A DNA stretch of 64,000 bases from NCBI RefSeq assembly GCF_030316135.1, contig NZ_CP128185.1:1488001-1552000 (forward strand), written 5' to 3'. The notes below the pieces were generated by a model that worked only from the letters and a program-made list of their open reading frames with translations, was not told the origin of the DNA and ran no database searches. The position numbers and the translations under genes are program-made. The DNA comes from Aliiglaciecola sp. LCG003 (GTDB lineage Bacteria; Pseudomonadota; Gammaproteobacteria; Enterobacterales; Alteromonadaceae). Below are positions 9,328-17,745 of this stretch, one piece after another. The number at the start of each line of letters is the position of its first letter. Within the stretch, counting starts at the first letter, position 1.

Positions 9328-10689
9328 ATGTTTATTGAAACGATTAAAACCCCCGGATTAGCACATCTTTCTTATATTCTAGGCTCAGCAGGGGAGGCCG
9401 TTGTGATTGACCCTCGGCGTGACATTGATATCTACGTTGATGTAGCTGATCAAAACGAATGCCGTATCACCCATATTTTTGAAACCCATCGCAATGAAGA
9501 TCTTATCAGCGGTGCGCCAATACTCTCACGCTTAACTGGAGCCGAGGTATTACATGGGCCCAATGCTGATGGTGACGTTCAATACGCTAAAACCGTTACA
9601 CAAGGGCATCAAGTCAAAGTGGGTAGTTTGACGTTGGAAGTACTAGAAACGCCAGGGCACACTAAAGATAGTATTTGTATACTGATATTTGACCAAGATT
9701 ATTGTGAGGGGCCGGTGGGTATTCTTACTGGCGATACGTTGTTTGTGGGAGATGTCGGCCGTACTGACTTTTACCCACAAGAAAGGGAGCATGTTGCAGG
9801 GTTACTTTATGATAGCTTGCAAAAAATCAAACATCGCGCACCTGAAGCTATTATCTATCCGGCTCATGGCGCCGGCTCGGTGTGTGGTGATGGTATGGCG
9901 GATCGAGAATTTTCAACGGTGCAGCATGAAATTAAAAACAATCCGATGCTCAAAATTTCCGATCGTACAGAATTTATAGATAAAAAAGTCGCTGAGCATC
10001 ATTACATACCACCCTATTTTTCCGAAATGGAGCGACTCAACCTGAAAGGCGCATCAGCGTATTCTACTCCTCAGGTTATTTCGCCCATTCCCGCTGACCA
10101 ACTGATTGAGTTGCAGCAGCAGGGCTATAAGGTTATCGATGTGCGTAGTATTGAATCCTACCTTGGTGCCCATTTGCCGGGTAGTTATAGCTTGCCCGTC
10201 AGTATGATCACCTCGTTCGCGGGATGGATGTTTGATAACGATGCGCGCTTTATTCTCATTGCAGATGAACAGAAGATGGCCAGTTGCGCGGCGCTGCACT
10301 TGGCGCGCATCGGCTATGCAAACTGTCATTACTATTTCTCCGACAGCTTGGCTGCGGTAGCAACTGGTGGCATGCAGTTTGAAAGTTTAGATGTGGTAGA
10401 TGCCGAACATGTTAAAAGCTTAATTGAGCAAAAATGGAATTTATTAGATGTTAGGAAAGTAACGGAATATGAACAAGGCCACATTGCGGGTAGTGAGCAT
10501 GTGTTTTTAGGCCACTTAGACAAGCAAATATGTCATCTAGCAAAAGACAAAAGCTACATCACCATGTGCGCTAGTGGTATGCGTGCGACTATCGCCGGTG
10601 CATTCTTACAAGCTAATGGCTTTAATAACGTAAAAGTTTTTATGGGCTCGATGGGGGCGTGGAAAGCCAAAGACTATCCAGTAGAATAA
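9328..10689 (+). CDS. Metallo-beta-lactamase fold / double rhodanese fusion protein
   Basis: 453 aa, probably a sulfur-transfer or persulfide-metabolising enzyme of the ETHE1/persulfide dioxygenase-rhodanese type. Residues 1-235 are the MBL domain. Its first metal motif reads THRNEDL instead of THxHxDH. The other ligands, TPGHTKD, TGDTLFVGDVGR and YPAHGAG, are kept. Two rhodanese domains follow. The first (about 255-345) has no catalytic Cys in its loop (ADEQKM). The second (about 365-453) has CASGMR with a Cys. The ATG at 9328 is chosen over the adjoining TTG at 9325 because of GAGGA spacing. The substrate is not known; the HxNxDL variant is a recognised subgroup of this family. Confidence 0.85.
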   Translation: MFIETIKTPGLAHLSYILGSAGEAVVIDPRRDIDIYVDVADQNECRITHIFETHRNEDLISGAPILSRLTGAEVLHGPNADGDVQYAKTVTQGHQVKVGSLTLEVLETPGHTKDSICILIFDQDYCEGPVGILTGDTLFVGDVGRTDFYPQEREHVAGLLYDSLQKIKHRAPEAIIYPAHGAGSVCGDGMADREFSTVQHEIKNNPMLKISDRTEFIDKKVAEHHYIPPYFSEMERLNLKGASAYSTPQVISPIPADQLIELQQQGYKVIDVRSIESYLGAHLPGSYSLPVSMITSFAGWMFDNDARFILIADEQKMASCAALHLARIGYANCHYYFSDSLAAVATGGMQFESLDVVDAEHVKSLIEQKWNLLDVRKVTEYEQGHIAGSEHVFLGHLDKQICHLAKDKSYITMCASGMRATIAGAFLQANGFNNVKVFMGSMGAWKAKDYPVE

Positions 10690-10763
10690 CGTTAAGGCGG
10701 TGGCGAGTTTTAAAAGTAATCTTCGTTGAGGCAATCTAAAAGCAATAGCGTTACACTATTCGG

Positions 10764-11762
10764 ATGACTCATCGAATAGCTAATATCATCGTTAACGCCC
10801 AGCTCAGCGCTATTGCTGATCCGGTTCTGCGTCGCACCTTTTTGCACAGCGTCGGCATAGATGAGCCATTGTTAGACGATCAAGAGGCGCAGCTGGATGC
10901 GACCGCCTTTGCTCGTCTAATGCGAGTTTGTTACAACCAGCTTGATGATGAAGCTATGTGTTTCACCCATAAGCCTTTGCGTGTTGGTACCTTTCGCATG
11001 ATGTGCCATGCAACTATTGGTTGTGGCAATGTGCGTCGTGCGATTTTGCGTATCGCAGAATATTTCCGCCTGCTAAGTGATGAGTTTCATTTTGAATTGC
11101 AGGAACATGGTGAAGAAGCCGGTTTCGTGATCCAGCATAAGGCAAAACCAGAGGTCAACAATGACTATTTTATTGCCATGTTGTTTACCATTTTCTGGCG
11201 TTATCTAGCCTGGTTGATGGACGCCCCGTTGTTGTTGAACCGCTGCTATTTTGCCTTTGATGGGCAAGGATGGCCACAGCATACCCAGTCTGTGTTTAAC
11301 TGCCCGGTGTTTTTTCAACGAAAACAAAATGCCATTATCTTTCCCGAATCCTATTTAAATCAGGTTATCAAGCAAGATACTCACAGTCTCGGTCAATTTC
11401 TGGCCAACGCACCAGAGAACATTTTGAGCCGCTATGAACCGCAAACAAGTTGGTCAGCCAAAGTTAAGGCTCAACTTAGCGAGTTGGAGGATTTCGAAAC
11501 TACAAGTCTGGAGTCAGTGGCAAATACCTTTGATTGCTCTGCGCCTACTCTGGCCCGCAGGCTGCGGCAGGAAGGTCATCAATTTCAGCAAATCAAGGAC
11601 AAAGTGCGCAAGGCCCGTACCATTCATTTACTATTAAATACCGATTTGCCCATCAGTCAAATATCCTCTCAATTGGGCTTCTCAGAAGACGCTGTGTTTT
11701 ATCGCACATTCAAAAAATGGACTGGACTGACGCCTAAATCCTATCGGGTTTCCCACCAGTAA
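10764..11762 (+). CDS. AraC-family transcriptional regulator
   Basis: 332 aa. The N-terminal two thirds resemble the arabinose-binding-like domain of the OruR/ArgR-type AraC family. The C-terminal AraC DNA-binding domain has two helix-turn-helix motifs: TTSLESVANTFDCSAPTLARRL and ISQISSQLGFSEDAVFYRTFKKWTGLTP. It stands 173 bp upstream of the acyl-CoA degradation operon on the same strand, so it probably controls that operon. A 21-bp-spaced direct repeat lies between the two (see 11860-11890). The inducer is unknown. Confidence 0.9.
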   Translation: MTHRIANIIVNAQLSAIADPVLRRTFLHSVGIDEPLLDDQEAQLDATAFARLMRVCYNQLDDEAMCFTHKPLRVGTFRMMCHATIGCGNVRRAILRIAEYFRLLSDEFHFELQEHGEEAGFVIQHKAKPEVNNDYFIAMLFTIFWRYLAWLMDAPLLLNRCYFAFDGQGWPQHTQSVFNCPVFFQRKQNAIIFPESYLNQVIKQDTHSLGQFLANAPENILSRYEPQTSWSAKVKAQLSELEDFETTSLESVANTFDCSAPTLARRLRQEGHQFQQIKDKVRKARTIHLLLNTDLPISQISSQLGFSEDAVFYRTFKKWTGLTPKSYRVSHQ

Positions 11763-11859
11763 ATCGTAACAAAACCTTTCCTAAACTTATCCCACCTAAA
11801 AGAGATGATTAAAAATGTCAGGTTTTGCGATCATAATCATCATGTTTTTTTGAGCGCTG

Positions 11860-11890
11860 ATTGCTTAGTGTATGACTAACATTGCTTGGT
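11860..11890 (+). promoter_or_regulatory. Candidate AraC-type operator: direct repeat at 21-bp spacing
   Basis: ATTGCTTAGT at 11860-11869 and ATTGCTTGGT at 11881-11890 match at 9 of 10 positions. Their starts are 21 bp apart, two helical turns. This is the geometry used by two tandem AraC-domain half sites. It sits 46 bp upstream of the thiolase start. Binding by the upstream regulator is inference. Confidence 0.4.
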
Positions 11891-11935
11891 CGAGGCTCTT
11901 TGCATGTTCTTGACCTTAGATTAGAGAGGAAATAT

Positions 11936-13144
11936 ATGACAACCGAAGCGCTTATCTTTGATGCTGTGCGCACGCCGCGGGGCAGAGGCAAAGCATCCGG
12001 ATCTTTGTACGAAGTCAAGCCCGTCACCTTATTAAGTCAGCTACTTAACGCTTTGCAGCAGCGCAACGGATTTGAGACCCATGCGGTGGATGATATTGTT
12101 ATGGGCTGTGTTACACCAATTGGCGATCAAGGCGCCGATATCGCTAAAACTGCAGCCTTGGTGGCAGGTTGGGAAGATGATGTAGCAGGGGTAACGCTGA
12201 ATCGATTTTGCGCATCTGGGCTTGAAGCAGTCAACATGGCGGCTATGAAGATCCGCTCCGGCTGGGAGCATCTGGTAGTCGCTGGAGGCGTCGAGTCCAT
12301 GTCTAGAGTGCCTATGGGTAGCGACGGTGGGGCGTGGGCGATGGATCCTGAAACCAACATCAATACTGGGTTTATGCCGCAAGGTATAGGGGCCGATTTG
12401 ATTGCCACCTTAGATGGCTTTAGCCGTGATCAGATTGATCAGTTTGCCATGAACTCCCATCACAAAGCGGCAAAAGCTTGGCAGCGTAAAGCCTTTGCTC
12501 GGTCTATTGTGCCGGTTAAAGACCGCAACAATCTGCTCATTCTTGATCACGATGAAACCATCCGTGCCGATAGCACCTTGGCCACACTGGCCAAGTTGAA
12601 ACCGTCATTCTTGCAGGCGGGTCAGTTAGGTTTTGATGCGGTTGCTAAGCAAAAGTACCCTTGGGTGGAGCACATCAATCATGTGCACACGCCGGGTAAC
12701 TCTTCGGGCATTGTAGACGGTGCAGCGGCGGTATTGATTGGCAGTGAACAGATGGGCAATCGCTACGGTTTGAATCCACGTGCGCGAATTGTATCTACCG
12801 CGGTGGTTGGTACAGACCCTACAATTATGTTAACTGGCCCTGCTCCTGCTGCCCGCAAAGCGCTGGGTTTGGCTGGTTTGAGTGTCGCCGATATTGATTT
12901 GTTTGAGGTAAATGAAGCCTTTGCCTCCGTAGTGATGCGTTTCCAAACAGAGTTGCAAATTGATCCGGATAAAATCAATGTAAATGGCGGAGCTATTGCG
13001 ATGGGGCACCCACTTGGCGCCACCGGAGCGATGATACTTGGGACCTTGTTGGATGAACTTGAAGTGCGTGATTTGCGCTATGGTCTGGCTACGCTGTGCG
13101 TGGGCGGGGGCATGGGTATTGCCACTATTATTGAACGTGTATAG
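11936..13144 (+). CDS. Acetyl-CoA C-acyltransferase (thiolase)
   Basis: Catalyses the thiolytic cleavage that ends each beta-oxidation round. 402 aa. The acylated Cys is in [14 protein letters not shown] (about residue 91). The C-terminal active-site segments [18 protein letters not shown] and LCVGGGMG are intact. The ATG at 11936 is preceded by AGAGAGGAAATAT. An upstream in-frame start at 11882 would lie within the regulatory region and lacks a ribosome site. It is the first gene of a four-gene operon; only 9 bp separate it from the FadJ-like gene. Confidence 0.95.
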   Translation: MTTEALIFDAVRTPRGRGKASGSLYEVKPVTLLSQLLNALQQRNGFETHAVDDIVMGCVTPIGDQGADIAKTAALVAGWEDDVAGVTLNRFCASGLEAVNMAAMKIRSGWEHLVVAGGVESMSRVPMGSDGGAWAMDPETNINTGFMPQGIGADLIATLDGFSRDQIDQFAMNSHHKAAKAWQRKAFARSIVPVKDRNNLLILDHDETIRADSTLATLAKLKPSFLQAGQLGFDAVAKQKYPWVEHINHVHTPGNSSGIVDGAAAVLIGSEQMGNRYGLNPRARIVSTAVVGTDPTIMLTGPAPAARKALGLAGLSVADIDLFEVNEAFASVVMRFQTELQIDPDKINVNGGAIAMGHPLGATGAMILGTLLDELEVRDLRYGLATLCVGGGMGIATIIERV

Positions 13145-13153
13145 GAGGTCGAC

Positions 13154-15283
13154 ATGCAGGTAATTCAGTATCAAAAAGATCAAAAAAATATTGTGCATCT
13201 GATATTTGACAGGCCAGAGTGCTCCGCCAATTTGATGGATGCGCGTTTCGCTGATGACTTTGCCCAGGCAATCACTACCTTGCTCAAGGATGAATATGCA
13301 GGGGTTATCCTGCGTTCTGCTAAATCAACATTTTTCTCCGGCGGTGATCTCACCATGCTCTCGCAAGTAAGCGAGGAAAACGCTGGTGAACTATTTCACA
13401 TGTTGGAGAAAATCAAGGCATCCATGCGTGCCTTGGAAACTTGTGGCAAGCCTGTCGTAGCCTGTATCAATGGGGCTGCCCTAGGCGGGGGATGGGAATT
13501 GGCGCTAGGATGTCATCATAGGATTGCGTTAGAGCATCCGGCGCTTAAAATGGGCCTGCCTGAGGTTACCTTGGGATTGTTACCCGGGGGGGGAGGAGTG
13601 ACCCGGATGGTGCGCTTACTTGGCTTGGAAGGTGCTTTACCTTATCTAACAGAAGGTAAACAATTTAATTCTGCAGCTGGTCTGAAAGCGGGATTGATAC
13701 ATGCAGTCGCGCAATCGCAGGAGCAGATGTTGGACATGGCGCAAGACTGGATTTTTTCACATCCGAAAGTGTGCCAGCCTTGGGACGAGAAATCATACAA
13801 AATCCCAGGTGGGACGCCCAGTCATCCAAAAGTTGCCCAAACGCTCGCTATCTTACCGGCTATGCTAAGAGCGAAAACCAAAGGTGTTTTGCCCGCCCCC
13901 GAGTCCATAGTGTCAGCCATGGTGGAAGGTGCCCAAGTGGATTTTGATACGGCCACACGGATTGAGTCCCGTTACTTCGTCGAGTTGGCCTGTGGACAGG
14001 TGGCGAAGAACATGATCAACACCTTTTGGTTCCAGCTCAATCAAATTAAAGCGGGAAGCAGTCGCCCAAGCAATATTGATAAACACAAGGTGCAAAAAGT
14101 CGCGGTATTGGGCGCGGGCATGATGGGTGCTGGCATCGCTTTCGCTTGTGCTATAAAAGGGATCCCAGTGATCCTCAAAGACACTGACACCAAAAGAGCA
14201 GAGCACGGTAAAGACTACTCGCGCAAATTACTCGATAAGCAATTACGCAGTGGACGCAAAACAGCCGAGCAGATTGAACAGGTATTGGGTCTAATTACCC
14301 CTAGTGCCGATGTGGCCGATTTGGCCGACTGTGATCTTGTCATAGAAGCGGTTTTTGAAGACCGAGCCCTTAAAGCGCGGGTTACTCAAGAAGCGGAAGC
14401 GGTGTTGGGCAAGGGCGCATTATTTGCCAGTAATACATCCACCTTGCCAATAACTGGACTGGCCAAAGCATCCAGTCGGCCAGCTAATTTTGCCGGTTTA
14501 CATTTCTTTTCACCAGTAGATAAGATGCCGCTAGTAGAGATTATTTGTGGTCAACAAACCTCAGATGAAAGTCTGGCCAGATGTTTCGATTTTGTACAAC
14601 AGATTGGCAAAACCCCGATTGTGGTAAATGACAGCCGTGGCTTTTTTACCTCTCGTGTATTTGAAAAATTTGTCGGTGAAGGCATGGCGATGCTGGGCGA
14701 AGGTGTCCCGGCAGCCAGCATTGAAAATGCAGCCTATTTAGCCGGTTTTCCAGTTGGACCTCTGGCGGTGACAGATGAAGTGTCGCTCACCCTTATCGAT
14801 AAAATTAAGCGCCAGAACATTGCGGATTTCAACGCCGAAGGCAAGCAGTATCCAGGCCATCCTTCAGATAAGGTGGTTGATCGTATGTTGGAATTAGAGC
14901 GGCCAGGAAAAGTGGCTCAGGCCGGTTTTTACGACTACCCCTCCCAAGGTGGTAAGCATCTATGGACGGGCCTGAGTCAGTTTACTAAATCAGACCTTCA
15001 AGTCCCCTTGCAAGACATCAAAGAGCGCTTGTTATTCATTATGGCAATTGAAACGGTACGCTGCCTTCAAGAGCATGTGCTTACATCTTCAGTCGACGCC
15101 AATATTGGTTCGATTTTCGGGATTGGCTACCCGCCTTGGACGGGCGGTTGTATTCAATTTATTAACCAATATGGGATAGCATCCTTTATTCGCCGGGCAC
15201 AACAATTTTGTGACACCTATGGAGAACGTTTCGCGCCTCCACAACTACTTATTGATAAAGCACAATTAGGAGAAAGCTTGTGA
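13154..15283 (+). CDS. FadJ/FadB-like bifunctional enoyl-CoA hydratase / 3-hydroxyacyl-CoA dehydrogenase
   Basis: 709 aa. The N-terminal crotonase domain (residues 1-190) has the oxyanion-hole segments STFFSGGDL and INGAALGGGWELALGC, and LPEVTLGLLPGGGG with the catalytic Glu. A linker leads to the NAD-binding 3-hydroxyacyl-CoA dehydrogenase domain from about residue 313 (VAVLGAGMMGAGIAFACAIK), with the HFFSPVDKMPLVEI and GFFTSRV motifs further on. Together these convert trans-enoyl-CoA to 3-ketoacyl-CoA, the substrate of the adjacent thiolase. A GGAGG site lies 5 bp before the ATG. The end overlaps the acyl-CoA dehydrogenase start by 4 nt (GTGA). Confidence 0.94.
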   Translation: MQVIQYQKDQKNIVHLIFDRPECSANLMDARFADDFAQAITTLLKDEYAGVILRSAKSTFFSGGDLTMLSQVSEENAGELFHMLEKIKASMRALETCGKPVVACINGAALGGGWELALGCHHRIALEHPALKMGLPEVTLGLLPGGGGVTRMVRLLGLEGALPYLTEGKQFNSAAGLKAGLIHAVAQSQEQMLDMAQDWIFSHPKVCQPWDEKSYKIPGGTPSHPKVAQTLAILPAMLRAKTKGVLPAPESIVSAMVEGAQVDFDTATRIESRYFVELACGQVAKNMINTFWFQLNQIKAGSSRPSNIDKHKVQKVAVLGAGMMGAGIAFACAIKGIPVILKDTDTKRAEHGKDYSRKLLDKQLRSGRKTAEQIEQVLGLITPSADVADLADCDLVIEAVFEDRALKARVTQEAEAVLGKGALFASNTSTLPITGLAKASSRPANFAGLHFFSPVDKMPLVEIICGQQTSDESLARCFDFVQQIGKTPIVVNDSRGFFTSRVFEKFVGEGMAMLGEGVPAASIENAAYLAGFPVGPLAVTDEVSLTLIDKIKRQNIADFNAEGKQYPGHPSDKVVDRMLELERPGKVAQAGFYDYPSQGGKHLWTGLSQFTKSDLQVPLQDIKERLLFIMAIETVRCLQEHVLTSSVDANIGSIFGIGYPPWTGGCIQFINQYGIASFIRRAQQFCDTYGERFAPPQLLIDKAQLGESL

Positions 15284-16425
15284 TCTCACGCCAAGTATTC
15301 GATAGCGACCATGAACTGTTTCGCGACATGGTCAGAAAATTTCTACAAACCGAAGCCGTACCTTTCCATGATAAATGGGAGGAGCAGGGGCAAGTCAGTC
15401 GTGAAGTCTGGTTAAAGGCCGGTCAACAGGGCATGTTGTGTCCTACTATGCCTGAGCAATACGGCGGTGTGGGCGCGGATTTTCGCTATAACGCGATTGT
15501 CACCGAAGAAATCGCTCGCTTAGGCTTGACTGGCATCGGTTGGGGTTTGCATTCGGATATTGCGGTTCCCTATTTGGAAAGTTATGGCACCGAGCAACAA
15601 AAACAAAAATACCTGCCGCGCTGCATTAGCGGCGAGATTATTACTGCGATTGCGATGACCGAGCCTGGCACGGGATCGGATCTGCAAAGTGTTAAAACCC
15701 ATGCCGTATTGGACAAGGATGACTATGTCATCAATGGCTCTAAAACCTTTATAACCAATGGGCAGCTTGCAGATTTGGTCATAGTTGTAGCCAAAACCGA
15801 CCCCTCTGCCGGCGCCAAAGGCACCAGTTTGTTTCTGGTTGAAGCCGGTACGCCCGGTTTTGAGAAGGGCCAGAACCTTAAAAAAATTGGCATGAAGGCG
15901 CAAGACACATCAGAGCTGTTTTTTGACAATGTAAGAGTGCCACGAGAAAATTTGCTCGGGCAAGAAGGTATGGGCTTTGCCTATCTTATGCGGGAATTGG
16001 CGCAGGAACGTTTATCGGTCGCATTAGGCGCTGTTGCCAGTGCTGAGGGCATATTGCAACATACCCTTGATTATGTGCGAGACCGAAAAGCATTTGGCAG
16101 TAGCATTGCCAGTTTTCAAAATACCCAATTTAAGCTTGCTGAGGTTGACGCTGAGTTGACTATGCTCAGGGTCTTTATCGACAAATGTCTAGAGCTGCAC
16201 ATTGACGGCAAGTTGGATGCGCCTACTGCGGCTAAAGCCAAACTGCTATCCACTGAAATTCAATGCCGGGCAATTGACGAGTGCTTACAATTGCACGGTG
16301 GCTATGGATATATGTGGGAATACCCAGTAGCACGGGCTTATGCTGATGCCCGTGTGCAGAAAATCTATGCCGGTACCAGTGAAATAATGAAAATCATTAT
16401 TGCCCGTTCTTTGATGGAGCGATAA
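15280..16425 (+). CDS. Acyl-CoA dehydrogenase (long-chain/isovaleryl type active site)
   Basis: An FAD-dependent enzyme that introduces the first double bond in acyl-CoA. 381 aa, family-typical. Signatures are AMTEPGTGSDL, TFITNG and the C-terminal CLQLHGGYGYMWEYPVARAYAD. The usual medium-chain catalytic Glu in the YEGT motif is Ala here (KIYAGTSEIMK). A Glu in ASAEGILQ aligns with the alternative base of long-chain and isovaleryl-CoA dehydrogenases, so the enzyme is probably active with a different substrate class. GTG start, preceded by AGGAGAAAGC. Translationally coupled to the preceding gene by a 4-nt overlap. Confidence 0.93.
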   Translation: MISRQVFDSDHELFRDMVRKFLQTEAVPFHDKWEEQGQVSREVWLKAGQQGMLCPTMPEQYGGVGADFRYNAIVTEEIARLGLTGIGWGLHSDIAVPYLESYGTEQQKQKYLPRCISGEIITAIAMTEPGTGSDLQSVKTHAVLDKDDYVINGSKTFITNGQLADLVIVVAKTDPSAGAKGTSLFLVEAGTPGFEKGQNLKKIGMKAQDTSELFFDNVRVPRENLLGQEGMGFAYLMRELAQERLSVALGAVASAEGILQHTLDYVRDRKAFGSSIASFQNTQFKLAEVDAELTMLRVFIDKCLELHIDGKLDAPTAAKAKLLSTEIQCRAIDECLQLHGGYGYMWEYPVARAYADARVQKIYAGTSEIMKIIIARSLMER

Positions 16426-16428
16426 AGG

Positions 16429-17613
16429 ATGGGCCCCTTGTCACAATTGAAAGTGTTGGATTTTAGTACTTTGTTGCCTGGGCCGTATGCCACTATGATT
16501 CTGGCGGATATGGGGGCTGCTGTTATTCGAGTGGAATCACCGACCCGCCCGGATCTATTGCGTGTCACCCCGCCAATGTTTGATGGGCGGTCCTACGCGC
16601 ACCTTACAATTAATCGTAACAAACGTTCGTTGGCATTGAATCTAAAATCCGCGCAAGCGCAAGGGATCATTCATAAGTTAATTCAAAGCTATGATGTGCT
16701 GATAGAGCAATTTCGTCCTGGGGTGATGGCTAGGCTAGGCCTTGATTATGAAACACTTAAAGCCATTAACCCGAAACTTATTTACTGCTCGATTACCGGC
16801 TATGGTCAGACAGGTCCGTACAAGGATAAAGCTGGCCATGATATCAATTATCTGGCGTTATCTGGCTTGGCCAGCTATAGCGGTAAAACCGATACGGGTC
16901 CGGTCTTGAGCGGCACTCAAGTTGCTGATTTGGCCGGCGGTTCACATCATGCGGTGATGGCGATTTTGGCTGCTGTAATACAACGTCAACAAGAGGGAGA
17001 GGGCAGCTATGTGGATATTAGTATGCTGGATTGTGCGTTTGCCATGAACGGCATGTCAGGTGCAGCGGCATTGGCGACGGGTCAGGATCCTCAATTGGGT
17101 TCGGAAATCCTTAATGGGGGGATTTTTTACGATTATTATCCTACCTCAGATGGTCAGTATTTATCGGTGGGCGGATTGGAGCCGCAATTTGCTCAGCGCT
17201 TTTTTACACTGCTTGAACATCCAGAATGGTTGATGCGATGCACGGCACCGGCAGGCCAGCAGGGCTTACTGAAACAAGATTTGGCCAATTTATTTGCCAG
17301 CCATTCTTTGCAACATTGGCTGGATCTATTCGCCGGTACAGACGTGTGTGTCGAACCTGTTTTATCTGTTCACCAAGCCGCTCAACATCCACAACTGAAA
17401 CATCGCAATATGGTTAATCAGGCCATTGCAGAGGATGGCCAGTTTATCCCACAAATTCGTTCACCATTATGCCCCGATCACGTTTCAGCTTCCGCCAAAA
17501 TCGGTAGGTGTTTAGGCCAGGACAGCATAGATATTTTAAAGCAGGCTGGCATAGAGGATGGCCAAATAAGTAGTTTATTAGCTAATGGCGATCTTGTGCA
17601 ACACCAAGATTAA
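16429..17613 (+). CDS. CaiB/BaiF-type class III CoA transferase
   Basis: 394 aa. Moves CoA between carboxylic acids, activating the acid that the rest of the operon degrades. The N-terminus LKVLDFSTLLPGPYATMILADMGA, with the family VE and RNKRSLALNLK segments, is typical. The catalytic Asp is expected in QVADLAGGSHH (about residue 167). It starts 3 bp after the acyl-CoA dehydrogenase stop and is the last gene of the operon. Having a CoA transferase instead of a ligase suggests a special acid (branched, carnitine-like or cyclic side-chain), but the substrate cannot be read from the sequence. Confidence 0.92.
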   Translation: MGPLSQLKVLDFSTLLPGPYATMILADMGAAVIRVESPTRPDLLRVTPPMFDGRSYAHLTINRNKRSLALNLKSAQAQGIIHKLIQSYDVLIEQFRPGVMARLGLDYETLKAINPKLIYCSITGYGQTGPYKDKAGHDINYLALSGLASYSGKTDTGPVLSGTQVADLAGGSHHAVMAILAAVIQRQQEGEGSYVDISMLDCAFAMNGMSGAAALATGQDPQLGSEILNGGIFYDYYPTSDGQYLSVGGLEPQFAQRFFTLLEHPEWLMRCTAPAGQQGLLKQDLANLFASHSLQHWLDLFAGTDVCVEPVLSVHQAAQHPQLKHRNMVNQAIAEDGQFIPQIRSPLCPDHVSASAKIGRCLGQDSIDILKQAGIEDGQISSLLANGDLVQHQD

Positions 17614-17653
17614 ATAACTGGTAACTGCTATAACAGGGGCGCGAGACTGATGT

Positions 17654-17690
17654 TAAGGCGCAAGCTGGACCAATGCCAGTCTGCGCCTTA
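17654..17690. repeat. Strong hairpin after the acyl-CoA operon
   Basis: TAAGGCGCA (17654-17662) pairs with TGCGCCTTA (17682-17690), and an inner CTGG/CCAG stem extends it. No T tract follows, so it may stabilise the mRNA 3' end or act as a pause before the terminator at 17700. Confidence 0.5.
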
Positions 17691-17699
17691 GGATAGTAG

Positions 17700-17740
17700 A
17701 ATCAATGCCTGAAGGGTATTTCCGGGGCATTGATTATTTT
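17700..17740 (+). terminator. Rho-independent terminator of the acyl-CoA operon
   Basis: The 10-bp stem AATCAATGCC (17700-17709) / GGCATTGATT (17726-17735) is followed by ATTTTCT. It separates the plus-strand operon from the convergent S46 peptidase gene, whose stop is at 17746. Confidence 0.7.
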
Positions 17741-17745
17741 CTATC

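Noticed and set aside
11882-11935. Upstream start for the thiolase
   Set aside because: The extension has no ribosome site and no family resemblance, and covers the regulatory region. ATG 11936 has AGAGAGGA.
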